Shown in pieces: positions 7,144 through 15,827 of a stretch of DNA of 16,438 nucleotides (within the stretch, counting starts at the first letter, position 1; each line of letters begins with the position of its first letter). The notes beneath the pieces were generated by a model. It searched no databases. It was given only the letters and a program-made list of their open reading frames with translations, and was not told the DNA's origin. The stretch lies in contig DATJLQ010000124.1 of the NCBI GenBank assembly GCA_035509415.1, forward strand, positions 1 to 16,438, read 5' to 3'. A program made the position numbers and the translations under genes. Origin of the DNA: DATJLQ01 sp035509415. GTDB lineage: Bacteria > Pseudomonadota > Alphaproteobacteria > JACZXZ01.

Positions 7144-8580
7144 ATGGTCAGCGAGCGCCATCCATCGATCATCCGGGTCCTGGTCGTCCGCCTTGCGCTG
7201 GTGAGCGTGATTTTCCTCGCCGCCATGGTGCTCGTGCTGCAGTCGCGCCTGCAGATCGTGGCCGAGACCATGTTCCACGGCGCCCTCCAAGAGGAGGTCG
7301 AGACCGTCGCCCGGGACCTGGTGCTGACGCAAGCGGGCGGAGTCGCGCTGCGCCAGCCGATCACCATCGACGACCGCGTCGCGACCGTGCGCTATCGCGT
7401 GCTCGACCGCGACGGCAAGATCATCCTCGGCGTCGGCAGCTGGGTCGGCTCGCTGCCGAGCACCCTCGGCGTGGCACCGGCGCAGGCGGCGGATGCGCTC
7501 GGCGGCGTGCGCTTCTTCCGCGCGGGCCCGCCGCAATTCACCGACCACATCGTCGGCGCGACGCTGCCGGTACGCGTCGGCGACCAGCTCTTGCTCGTCC
7601 AGGCGTTCGAGAATCTCGACCAGCACGGCGTGCTGCTCGACGACCTGGTGAGCAATTTCTTCTATCTCGTGGGCTGGCTCCTGGTGCCGCTCCTCGCCCT
7701 CCTGCTCGCCGTCAACATCTTCTCGGTCTGGGCCGAGCTGAGGCCGCTCGGCAAGGTCTCGAGCATGGCGGCCTCGATCGGCCCGGAGGCGACCGGGAAG
7801 CGTCTCCCCGAGGACGGCCAGCCGGCCGAGGTGATGCCGGTCATCCGTGGCGTCAATCGGGCCCTCGAGCGCCTCGACCACGGCTTCCAGGTGCAGCGCC
7901 AATTCACCGCCGACGCGGCGCACGAGCTGCGCACGCCGCTCGCGGTGCTCGGCGCCCATCTCGACACGCTCGGCGACGGCAAGGCGGTCACCGCACTGCG
8001 CCAGGAGGTCGCGACCATGAGCCGGCTCGTGGGGCAGCTCCTGCGCATCGCCCAGCTCGACACGCTCACCATCGCGCCCGCGGACCGCGTCGATCTGCAC
8101 GGCATCGCGATCGACGCGGCGGCGGCGCTGGCGCCCTTGGCGCTCAAGGAGGGCCGCTCGATCGAGATGACCGGCGTCGAGCGGCCGGTCTGGGTCCTGG
8201 GCGACGCCGAGGCGCTCGGCCAGGCGATCCGCAACCTGATCGAGAACGCGCTCAACCATACGCCGCGCGGCACCACGGTCGAGATCGAGCTCGGCGCCGA
8301 CCGCAGCCTGCGCGTCTCGGACCATGGGCCGGGTGTGCCGCCCGAGCAGCGCGAGCTCGTGTTCCGCCGCTTCTGGCGCGCGTCGCGGCGCGTGGGCGGC
8401 GCCGGGCTCGGCCTCGCGATCGTCGCCAAGGTGGCCGAGACCCATGGCGGCACGGTCCATGTCGAGGACGCGGCCGACGGCGGAGCCTGCTTCGTGCTGC
8501 ACCTTCCGGCGCCGCCGGCCGCAACCCAGCCCGCGGCCGAGCCGCCGCCACTTCCCGAAAAGCGCGTCGCGATGCGCTGA
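7144..8580 (+). CDS. Sensor histidine kinase (TctE/QseC-like), partner of the upstream regulator
   Basis: The 478-residue inner-membrane kinase has membrane segments near residues 12-32 and 171-195 enclosing a periplasmic sensor domain of about 135 residues. A HAMP-like linker (about 196-250) is followed by the H-box FTADAAHELRTPL with phospho-accepting H260. The ATPase domain has the N-box NLIENALNHTP (N368), DHGPGVP (about 393) and GAGLGLAIV (about 419). A proline- and alanine-rich tail of about 25 residues follows the catalytic domain. The ATG lies 26 bases after the regulator stop, without a strong Shine-Dalgarno. The sensor domain shows no recognisable fold by eye, so the signal is unknown. 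The 3' end converges on the next gene with only 9 bases between stops. Confidence 0.93.
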   Translation: MVSERHPSIIRVLVVRLALVSVIFLAAMVLVLQSRLQIVAETMFHGALQEEVETVARDLVLTQAGGVALRQPITIDDRVATVRYRVLDRDGKIILGVGSWVGSLPSTLGVAPAQAADALGGVRFFRAGPPQFTDHIVGATLPVRVGDQLLLVQAFENLDQHGVLLDDLVSNFFYLVGWLLVPLLALLLAVNIFSVWAELRPLGKVSSMAASIGPEATGKRLPEDGQPAEVMPVIRGVNRALERLDHGFQVQRQFTADAAHELRTPLAVLGAHLDTLGDGKAVTALRQEVATMSRLVGQLLRIAQLDTLTIAPADRVDLHGIAIDAAAALAPLALKEGRSIEMTGVERPVWVLGDAEALGQAIRNLIENALNHTPRGTTVEIELGADRSLRVSDHGPGVPPEQRELVFRRFWRASRRVGGAGLGLAIVAKVAETHGGTVHVEDAADGGACFVLHLPAPPAATQPAAEPPPLPEKRVAMR

Positions 8581-8589
8581 GGGCCGGGC

Positions 8590-9543
8590 TCAGGCGCGCT
8601 GGAATGCCGCGATCGGCGCGTCGCCGGCGGGCTCGTCGACGACCGGCGGATCGGCCACGAAGATGCGCGCGATGTCGGCGCGTGCCGCGAGGCCGGCCGC
8701 GAGATCCCAGCAATTGACGATCGCGAGCCGGAATCCGCCGGGCGGATTGACGTGGACCTCGGGCGCGTATTCGGTCTGGAAGGTGATCTGGACCGTCGAG
8801 ACCGAGGGGCGCTTCCGGAACGGCTCGACGTCGGCCATGTCGTAGCTCCAGCGCCTTCCGTTCGGGCCGAACAGCACGACGCTGTAGCCCTCGCGCGGCC
8901 GGTCGTCGAAACGCCAGCGCCCTTCCGTGTAGAGGCCGATCACCGCCTCGAGCCAGCCCGCGCCGTTGAGGTCGACCCACTGCTCGGCCATGCGCAGATG
9001 GCACTCGATGATGACGCCGCCGATGGTCTCGAAATTGACGATGCCCGTGAACCTTTGGAGATGGCGCGCGACCCAGGCGCCGAGATAGGCCTCGAGCGTC
9101 GCATCGGGGGCCGCGTGAACGGTCCAATAGTCGAAGGTGCCGCCCGGGCCGGGCTTCCCGGTCGTGTGGCGCCACCAATGGGGCACGCCGTCGACCAGCG
9201 CCGCGTCGCTCGAGACGTGGCGTCCCTCGAGAAGCGGCATCCACATATGGCCGGGCGTGAGGCGCTCGAGATACTCGGCCGCGGAGCCGATCGCGCAGCT
9301 CCCCTTCCCCATGCCGGTCAGGTTGTAGATCGGCTTCGAGAACACGGGATAGGAAGGCGGCTCGGTGCCGTGCGGCCCGTGGGGCAGGCCTTGGCTCTCG
9401 GCAACCAGCAGCTTGTTGTAGACCCAGCGGTGGGCCGGATAGAACTGCCAGCTCCAATCGTCGGTGATCGGGATGCGCACGTGCGGCGCCACCGGATGGG
9501 CGGCGAAATACTCAGTACGCCAAGGATCGCCGTAAAAGGGCAT
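8590..9543 (-). CDS. Unassigned protein with ATP-grasp-like motifs
   Basis: I do not recognise a named family for this 317-residue cytoplasmic protein. Its motif order resembles an ATP-grasp ligase: NKLLVAESQGL (43-53), a lysine strand PVFSKPIYN (66-74), a glycine loop GMGKGS (77-82), an acidic strand LLEGRHVSSDAALVDG (104-119), and NFETIGGVIIECHLR (170-184). Its E-x-H-x-R (E180, H182, R184) could stand in for the canonical metal-binding E-x-N-x-R. The C-terminal third is rich in aromatics with no obvious domain. There is no signal peptide or membrane segment. It lies 102 bases downstream of bluB on the same strand, with tandem repeats before its start, and converges with the kinase gene. No Shine-Dalgarno is visible. 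Function and substrate are unknown. Confidence 0.7.
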   Translation of the reverse strand: MPFYGDPWRTEYFAAHPVAPHVRIPITDDWSWQFYPAHRWVYNKLLVAESQGLPHGPHGTEPPSYPVFSKPIYNLTGMGKGSCAIGSAAEYLERLTPGHMWMPLLEGRHVSSDAALVDGVPHWWRHTTGKPGPGGTFDYWTVHAAPDATLEAYLGAWVARHLQRFTGIVNFETIGGVIIECHLRMAEQWVDLNGAGWLEAVIGLYTEGRWRFDDRPREGYSVVLFGPNGRRWSYDMADVEPFRKRPSVSTVQITFQTEYAPEVHVNPPGGFRLAIVNCWDLAAGLAARADIARIFVADPPVVDEPAGDAPIAAFQRA

Positions 9544-9571
9544 GGCCCATGGTACGGGATGGGCGCCCGGT

Positions 9572-9627
9572 CGGAAAGAGGTGTGCCGAAAAGGGCTGTG
9601 CCGGAAAGAGGTGCGCCGAGAAAAGGG
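9572..9627. repeat. Two imperfect direct repeats, 30-base period
   Basis: Copy 1 (9572-9595) and copy 2 (9602-9627) both begin CGGAAAGAGGTG, continue with GCCGA, and end in an A-rich run plus GGG. They differ by one substitution and a small A-tract insertion. They lie between the bluB stop (9646) and the start of the ATP-grasp-like gene (9543), immediately upstream of the latter. They could be paired regulator sites or a slipped duplication. Confidence 0.6.
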
Positions 9628-9645
9628 ACTGCGGCCGGCGGCCGA

Positions 9646-10287
9646 TCAGCGCTTCAGGATGAACTCGGCCGGGTCGCGCCGCTGCTCCCAGCCCGCGCGC
9701 TCGAGGGCCGGCACGTTGTCCTCGGCCTCGGGATAGCCGATGCAGAGGTAGCCCAAGAAGCGCCAATCGCGCGGGAGCTCGAGAATGTCGAGGACGCGCG
9801 CGGGCTCGAGGATCGAGACCCAGCCGAGCCCGAGCCCCTCGGCGCGCGCCGCGAGCCAGATGGTATGGATCGCCATCACGGCCGAGTATTCCGCCATCTC
9901 GGGCATGGTCGCGCGGCCGAGCCCGTGGCCCTGTTGCGTCGCCCGGTCGGCGAAGACGGCGAGATGGACCGGCGCCTGATCGAGGCCCGCGAGCTTGAGG
10001 CGCGCATAGAGCTGGGCCCGCTCGCCCTCGTACGAGTCGAGTGCCGCCTTGTTGCAACGCTCGAACTCGGCGCGGATGGCGGCGCGCCGCGTTCGTTCCT
10101 CGACGAGCGCGAAACGCCAGGGCTGGCTCAAGCCGACCGAGGGCGCGAGGCAGGCGAGCGCGATGAGCCGCTCGAGCGCACCTTCGGGGATGGGATCGGG
10201 GCGGAAGCGGCGCACGTCGCGGCGCCAGGCGACGAGGTCGGCGAGGCGCGCGCGGAAGGCGGCGTCGAAGAGGCCAGTCTCGCTCAT
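9646..10287 (-). CDS. bluB: 5,6-dimethylbenzimidazole synthase BluB
   Basis: BluB is an oxygen-dependent, nitroreductase-fold enzyme that breaks down reduced FMN to make 5,6-dimethylbenzimidazole, the lower ligand of vitamin B12. The 213-residue product has the typical N-terminal RRDVRRFRPDPIPEGALERL and LACLAPSVGLSQPWRF (flavin site), a central VFADRATQQGHGLGRATMPE, the helix YSAVMAIHTIWLAARAEGLG, and GWVSILEP followed by LGYLCIGYPEAED. The ATG at 10287 fits family length; an upstream in-frame ATG would add 21 non-conserved residues. No clear Shine-Dalgarno is seen. It is downstream of thiC on the same strand, across a 202-base gap with a palindromic element. Its product is the substrate of CobT, encoded about 5 kb away in this window. 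Confidence 0.95.
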   Translation of the reverse strand: MSETGLFDAAFRARLADLVAWRRDVRRFRPDPIPEGALERLIALACLAPSVGLSQPWRFALVEERTRRAAIRAEFERCNKAALDSYEGERAQLYARLKLAGLDQAPVHLAVFADRATQQGHGLGRATMPEMAEYSAVMAIHTIWLAARAEGLGLGWVSILEPARVLDILELPRDWRFLGYLCIGYPEAEDNVPALERAGWEQRRDPAEFILKR

Positions 10288-10355
10288 CGGCGCGCGCTGC
10301 GGCGCTCGGGACCGCCCGCGCAAGGCGGAGGCGCGGACGCACTCGGCCATGTCGA

Positions 10356-10456
10356 CCTCGTCCCGAGGTTCCTTTCGCCTCTCCTTCGAGACAACCCACG
10401 CCTTATCGGCGGCGGTTTCCTCGGGATGAGGCGAAAGGAAGTCTCGAAGGATGAGG
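10356..10456. repeat. Palindromic intergenic element between thiC and bluB
   Basis: Three inverted-repeat pairs fill most of the 202-base thiC-bluB gap: CCTCGTCCCGAGG (10356-10368) with 10419-10431 (12 of 13), TTCCTTTCGCCT (10369-10380) with AGGCGAAAGGAA (10429-10440, perfect), and CTTCGAGAC (10384-10392) with GTCTCGAAG (10441-10449, perfect). The element begins CCTCGTCC and ends GGATGAGG. This style recalls CCTCATCC...GGATGAGG palindromic repeats common between genes in alphaproteobacteria (from memory). It could end thiC transcription or stabilise the mRNA end. The rest of the gap shows nothing recognisable. Confidence 0.6.
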
Positions 10457-10489
10457 CAGCCGAGGCGAGAGCAGGTACCTGCACGTGCC

Positions 10490-12349
<1,860 letters not shown>

Positions 12350-12353
12350 ACGA

Positions 12354-12385
12354 ATCTCCTCCGCGAAGCGATGGGCGACGGAGAT
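12354..12385 (-). promoter_or_regulatory. Possible Shine-Dalgarno-masking hairpin before thiC
   Basis: On the transcribed strand ATCTCC (12385-12380) can pair with GGAGAT (12359-12354), which is part of the GGAGGAGAT ribosome site of thiC. A second register pairs CTCCG with CGGAG at 12363-12359. The hairpin lies between the riboswitch aptamer and the ATG, where an expression platform is expected, and no U-rich terminator is seen. This suggests translational output. By-eye pairing only. Confidence 0.4.
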
Positions 12386-12434
12386 CCGGGACGGGTGCAG
12401 GTGGGGTTGTGCTGCGACCGCTCGCGCGGCCGGT

Positions 12435-12579
12435 TCCGAATCCCTCCGCCGGCATGACCCGGATCAGGTTCTAAGGGTTTCCACGTCGCGCAAGGGCCGC
12501 CCAACTCGGCCGAATCGGCGTTCCCGATCAGGCCCTTGCGCCGGAGGTGTCTCAGCCCCCTAGCGGGGCTCCCCTCGGA
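12435..12579 (-). ncRNA. TPP (thi-box) riboswitch controlling thiC
   Basis: On the minus strand the conserved core is clear: GGGGAGCCCCGCTAGGGGGC followed by CTGAGA on the 5' side, then ACCTGATCCGGGTCATGCC and GGCGGAGGGATTCGGA on the 3' side. The ends pair as helix P1 (TCCGA at 12579-12575 with TCGGA at 12439-12435). Between the halves is a long extra arm with an 11-base perfect stem (12531-12541 with 12488-12498) and a 32-base loop region. Binding of thiamin pyrophosphate should reduce ThiC production. It lies 85 bases upstream of the thiC ATG and just downstream of a candidate promoter. Confidence 0.95.
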
Positions 12580-12586
12580 CGCCCTT

Positions 12587-12615
12587 AAGGTGCACCCCAA
12601 TGGGGGCCGGGTCAA
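12587..12615 (-). promoter_or_regulatory. Candidate promoter for the thiC riboswitch transcript
   Basis: TTGACC (12615-12610) matches five of six -35 positions. About 17-18 bases downstream lies a weak -10 region around CACCTTAAGG (12592-12583). Transcription would start almost exactly at the riboswitch P1 helix (12579), which supports the placement. The -35 is only 10 bases past the cobD stop, so thiC probably has its own start rather than relying on cobD transcription. The -10 is poor. Confidence 0.42.
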
Positions 12616-12624
12616 GGGCGGGGC

Positions 12625-13614
12625 CTAACGCGCGACCATGGCCACGACCAGCGCCCCCGCTGCCGCGAGGGCCCAAAGTGCCGCGCAGGCCGCGCGGTAG
12701 AGCTTGAGCGCGCGCTCGATGTCCTCGGGGCCGAGCAATTCATTGCCGTCGCCGATCCAGGGCTCGGGCGCTTGCTCGCCCTCGTAGACGCGCGGACCCG
12801 AAAGCCGGAGCCCGAGCGCTCCCGCCATCGCCGCCTCGGGCCAGCCGGCATTGGGCGAGCGGTGGCGCCGCGCGTCGCGCCACAGCACGCGCCACGCGTT
12901 GCGCGCCGAGGCGCCCGGCACGATAAGAGCCGCGCCCAGGATGAGGAAAGCGGCGAGCCGCGCCGCCGGAAAATTGACCCAATCGTCGAGGCGCGCCGCG
13001 GCGCGGCCGAAATCGGCGTAACGCGCGGTCCGGTGGCCGATCATGCTGTCGGCCGTGTTGATCGCCTTGTAGAGCGCAATGCCGGGAAGCCCGAGCAGCG
13101 TCAGCCAGAACGCCGGCGCCACGACGCCGTCGGAGAAATTCTCGGCCAGGCTCTCGATCGCCGCGCGCGCGACCCCCGCCTCGTCGAGGAAGCGCACGTC
13201 GCGCCCGACGATGCGCGCGACGAGCGCGCGTCCGCGCTCGAGCCCTTCGCGCTCGAGCCCCTCGGCCACCTCGGCGACATGCCGATGAAGACTTCGTTGC
13301 GCGAAGAGCGACGCGGCCGCGAGACCCGCGATCTCCCAGCCGAACGGAACGTGGCGGCAGAGGTACGCGAGCGCCAGCGAAGCCGCGAGCGTCGCCGCGA
13401 GCAGGAGGACGAGCGCCACGCGTCCGCGCCAGCGCCGGTCGGCCGCATCGACTTCGATGCGATTGAGCCTGCGGTCGAGGAAGGCGATGAGCGCCCCCAC
13501 CCAGGCGACCGGATGGGAGATGCGCCGCGCAATCCAGGCCGGATAGCCGAACAGCGCCTCGAGCGCGAGCGCCAACAGCACGATGTCGAAGCCGAAGGGC
13601 CGCAGCAGGCTCAT
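12625..13614 (-). CDS. cobD: Adenosylcobinamide-phosphate synthase CobD/CbiB
   Basis: CobD (CbiB in Salmonella) is an inner-membrane enzyme that joins (R)-1-amino-2-propanol phosphate to adenosylcobyric acid. The 329-residue product starts with the usual membrane helix and LFGYPAWIARRISHPVAWVG (22-41). It contains AIESLAENFSDGVVAPAFW and ALYKAINTADSMIGHRTARY, the family's most conserved stretches, then DDWVNFPAARLAAFL and SPNAGWPEAAMAGALGLRL, ending in a hydrophobic helix. The start at 13614 has a GGTAAGGGG-type ribosome site a few bases upstream. It is divergent from cobC, which makes its aminopropanol phosphate substrate, across only 70 bases, so the two are probably co-regulated. In Salmonella the symbol cobD names the decarboxylase instead. 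Confidence 0.96.
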   Translation of the reverse strand: MSLLRPFGFDIVLLALALEALFGYPAWIARRISHPVAWVGALIAFLDRRLNRIEVDAADRRWRGRVALVLLLAATLAASLALAYLCRHVPFGWEIAGLAAASLFAQRSLHRHVAEVAEGLEREGLERGRALVARIVGRDVRFLDEAGVARAAIESLAENFSDGVVAPAFWLTLLGLPGIALYKAINTADSMIGHRTARYADFGRAAARLDDWVNFPAARLAAFLILGAALIVPGASARNAWRVLWRDARRHRSPNAGWPEAAMAGALGLRLSGPRVYEGEQAPEPWIGDGNELLGPEDIERALKLYRAACAALWALAAAGALVVAMVAR

Positions 13615-13639
13615 TTTCCCCTTACCGTCTTTTGCGCCA

Positions 13640-13648
13640 TGCTACACT
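13640..13648 (+). promoter_or_regulatory. Candidate extended -10 promoter for cobC-cobT
   Basis: TGCTACACT (13640-13648) has the TGN extension and a -10 hexamer matching four of six consensus positions, within the 70-base gap between divergent cobD and cobC. No convincing -35 is seen at 17 bases, which an extended -10 can tolerate. The start point would be near 13655, about 30 bases before the cobC ATG. The gap is too short for a cobalamin riboswitch and none is visible. Confidence 0.35.
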
Positions 13649-13684
13649 TTCCGCCGTCCCGTCGAACCCGGTCCCGCGCGCACC

Positions 13685-14758
13685 ATGCAAGATCGCCGCC
13701 CACCTCCGAGTCCCGCCCGCGCGGTCTCGCCCCGGCATGGCGGCGACCTCGGCGACGTCACTGAAAATAGCGTATTTTCAGGCACTTGGATCGATCTTTC
13801 GACCGGGATCAATCCGTGGCCCTATCCCTTGGGCGAGGTTCCGGCGGCACGCGCGGCGCGGCTTCCGGACGCGGCTTTATTGGGCGATCTCGGAAACGCC
13901 GCCGCGCGCTATTACGACGCGGCCGGGCCCGACCTGGTCGTCGCGGCACCCGGCTCCGAGGCGCTCATCCAGCTTCTGCCGCGCCTCGTCCTGCCCGCGC
14001 GCGTGGCGATCCTCTCGCCCACCTATAGCGGGCACGCGCCGGCCTGGCGCGCGGCGGGACACGAGGTCGCGCGCGTCGCGGACCTCGATGCGCTCGAGGG
14101 CGCGCGGGTCGATTTCGCCGTCGCGACCAATCCGAACAACCCCGACGGCGCGCGGCTCGATCCCGCGCGGCTAGAGAACATTGCGGCGGGGTTCGGCGCG
14201 CGTGGCGGGCTCCTCGTCGTCGACGAGGCGTTCGCGGACACCGAGCCGTCCCTTAGCCTGGCAAGGAAAGTCGGGATGCCGGGGCTTGTCGTGCTCCGCT
14301 CGTTCGGGAAGTTCTTCGGCCTCGCGGGGCTACGCCTGGGCTTCGCGCTCGCGGCGCCCGACCTCGCCGCGCGCATCACCGCGGCGCTCGGCCCCTGGCC
14401 GGTGAGCGGCCCCGCCGCCTGGATCGCGACGCGCGCCTTCGCGGACCGGGCCTGGATCGAGGCAACCCAACGCCGCCTCGCCGCCTCGGCCGCGCGCCTC
14501 GATGGAATCTTGCGCGCGGGCGGGCTCGAGATCGTCGGCGGCACGTCGCTGTTTCGTCTGGCCGCGAGCCCGCGAGCGCCCGAGATCGACGCAGCACTCC
14601 GCGCCCACGGACTCTATGCGCGCCGCTTCCCCGAGCGGGAGGATTGGCTGCGCTTCGCTCTCCCGCCCGACGCTCATGCCGAGGCAAGGCTCGCGGCAGC
14701 GCTCGCCAGCGTCGACGCCGCGCGTACTCCCCTTCATGCATTCGAGGTTTCCCCATGA
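13685..14758 (+). CDS. cobC: Threonine-phosphate decarboxylase-like PLP enzyme CobC
   Basis: CobC (CobD in Salmonella naming) is a fold-type I PLP enzyme expected to decarboxylate L-threonine O-3-phosphate to (R)-1-amino-2-propanol phosphate for the cobalamin linker. The 357-residue product begins near the family signature HGGDL and IDLSTGINPWPYP. It has APGSEALIQLLPRL, ATNPNNPDG, VVDEAFAD and the PLP-lysine motif SFGKFFGLAGLRLGF, with K209. The ATG at 13685 was preferred to an upstream one at 13583 because that would overlap divergent cobD and add 34 unconserved residues. No strong Shine-Dalgarno precedes it. The stop overlaps cobT as ATGA, indicating coupling. A striking AT-rich palindrome lies in its 5' coding sequence. 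Confidence 0.94.
   Translation: MQDRRPPPSPARAVSPRHGGDLGDVTENSVFSGTWIDLSTGINPWPYPLGEVPAARAARLPDAALLGDLGNAAARYYDAAGPDLVVAAPGSEALIQLLPRLVLPARVAILSPTYSGHAPAWRAAGHEVARVADLDALEGARVDFAVATNPNNPDGARLDPARLENIAAGFGARGGLLVVDEAFADTEPSLSLARKVGMPGLVVLRSFGKFFGLAGLRLGFALAAPDLAARITAALGPWPVSGPAAWIATRAFADRAWIEATQRRLAASAARLDGILRAGGLEIVGGTSLFRLAASPRAPEIDAALRAHGLYARRFPEREDWLRFALPPDAHAEARLAAALASVDAARTPLHAFEVSP
13761..13781. repeat. Perfect AT-rich palindrome inside the 5' end of cobC
   Basis: CTGAAAATA (13761-13769) and TATTTTCAG (13773-13781) are perfect 9-base inverted repeats around GCG. The site begins 76 bases into cobC, in codons for TENSVFSG, between the conserved HGGDL and IDLSTGIN segments. Its A/T richness contrasts sharply with the surrounding GC-rich codons. 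It could be an intragenic operator or an mRNA hairpin; no U tract follows. Confidence 0.65.
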
Positions 14759-15795
14759 TCGACAGCACAGTCGCGGCGCGTACGGCGCCCAAGACCCTCG
14801 CCGAATTCCGCGCGCGCCTCCGTGCGCTGCCCGGAGCCGACATCGCGTCCGCCGACGCGGCGCGCGCGCGCGAGGGGCAGCTCACCAAGCCCGCGGGCTC
14901 CTTGGGGCGTCTCGAGGAGATCGCGATCTGGCTTTCGGCCTGGCAGCATCGCCATCCGCCGAGCCTCGACAATCCGCTCTGCCTCGTCTTCGCGGGCAAT
15001 CACGGCGTCGTCGCGCGCGGCGTCTCGGCCTTCCCGGGCGAGGTCACGCGTCAGATGGTGGCGAATTTCGCGGCCGGGGGTGCGGCGATCAACCAGCTTT
15101 GCAAGGCGTTCGGCGCGACCCTCGAGGTGCTGCCGCTCGAGCTCGACCGGCCCACGGCCGACCTCTGCGAGGCGCCGGCGATGAACGAGGCGGAGTGCGG
15201 AGCCGCCTTGACGCTCGGCTGGAACGCGGTCAAGCCGGGCCACGACGCGCTCCTCGTGGGCGAGATGGGGATCGGCAACACGACGGCGGCGGCGGCGCTC
15301 GCGGCGGCGCTCTTCGGCGGCTCCGGCATCGACTGGGCGGGACCCGGCACCGGGCTCGACAAATCGGGCGTCTCGCGCAAGGCGCAGGTCGTCGACCAGG
15401 CGCTCGCGTTCCACGGCCGCGCCCTTGCGGACCCGCTCGAGGCGCTACGCCGCGTGGGCGGGCGCGAGCTCGCGGCGATCTCCGGCGCCGTCGCGGCGGC
15501 GCGTTTCCATTCGATCCCCGTGATCCTCGACGGCTTCGTCGCGACCGCGGCGGCGGCCCCGCTTCACAAGCTCGAGGCGGGTGCGCTCGACCATGCGATC
15601 GCGGGCCATGTCTCGGCCGAGCCGGGCCACAAGCGCCTGCTCGACGCGCTCGACAAGGCGCCACTCCTGACGCTCAACATGCGGCTCGGCGAGGCCTCGG
15701 GCGCGGCGGTGGCGCTCGGCGTGCTGCGCGCTGCGGTCGCGACCCATTGCGGCATGGCGACCTTCGCCGAGGCGGGCGTGAGCGGAAAGATTTAG
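14755..15795 (+). CDS. cobT: Nicotinate-nucleotide:dimethylbenzimidazole phosphoribosyltransferase CobT
   Basis: CobT moves phosphoribose from nicotinate mononucleotide to 5,6-dimethylbenzimidazole, giving alpha-ribazole phosphate, the activated lower ligand of cobalamin. The 346-residue product has the family landmarks QLTKPAGSLGRLEEIA, FAGNHGVVARGVSAFP, GEMGIGNTTAAAAL (from 169), AGPGTGLDKSG, VILDGFVATAAA and SAEPGHK. The catalytic glutamate is E313 in RLGEASGAA, where many homologues read RLGEGTGA or RLGEGSGA. The ATG at 14755 overlaps the cobC stop; a longer frame reading back to 14644 lies inside cobC and is spurious. The enzyme is cytoplasmic. Its substrate comes from BluB, encoded nearby on the other strand. 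cobS, often adjacent to cobT, does not follow here. Confidence 0.97.
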   Translation: MIDSTVAARTAPKTLAEFRARLRALPGADIASADAARAREGQLTKPAGSLGRLEEIAIWLSAWQHRHPPSLDNPLCLVFAGNHGVVARGVSAFPGEVTRQMVANFAAGGAAINQLCKAFGATLEVLPLELDRPTADLCEAPAMNEAECGAALTLGWNAVKPGHDALLVGEMGIGNTTAAAALAAALFGGSGIDWAGPGTGLDKSGVSRKAQVVDQALAFHGRALADPLEALRRVGGRELAAISGAVAAARFHSIPVILDGFVATAAAAPLHKLEAGALDHAIAGHVSAEPGHKRLLDALDKAPLLTLNMRLGEASGAAVALGVLRAAVATHCGMATFAEAGVSGKI

Positions 15796-15827
15796 GGGGC
15801 GGTGTCGTTTAGCGCCGCGGGACGAGC

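Noticed and set aside
8581..8589. Bidirectional terminator between the convergent kinase and ATP-grasp-like genes
   Set aside because: Only 9 bases separate the stops and no hairpin with a T tract is visible there.
6711..8717. 668-codon plus-strand frame overlapping the regulator and kinase
   Set aside because: It is an out-of-frame, Arg-rich shadow of the two-component genes, which have complete domain signatures in the accepted frames.
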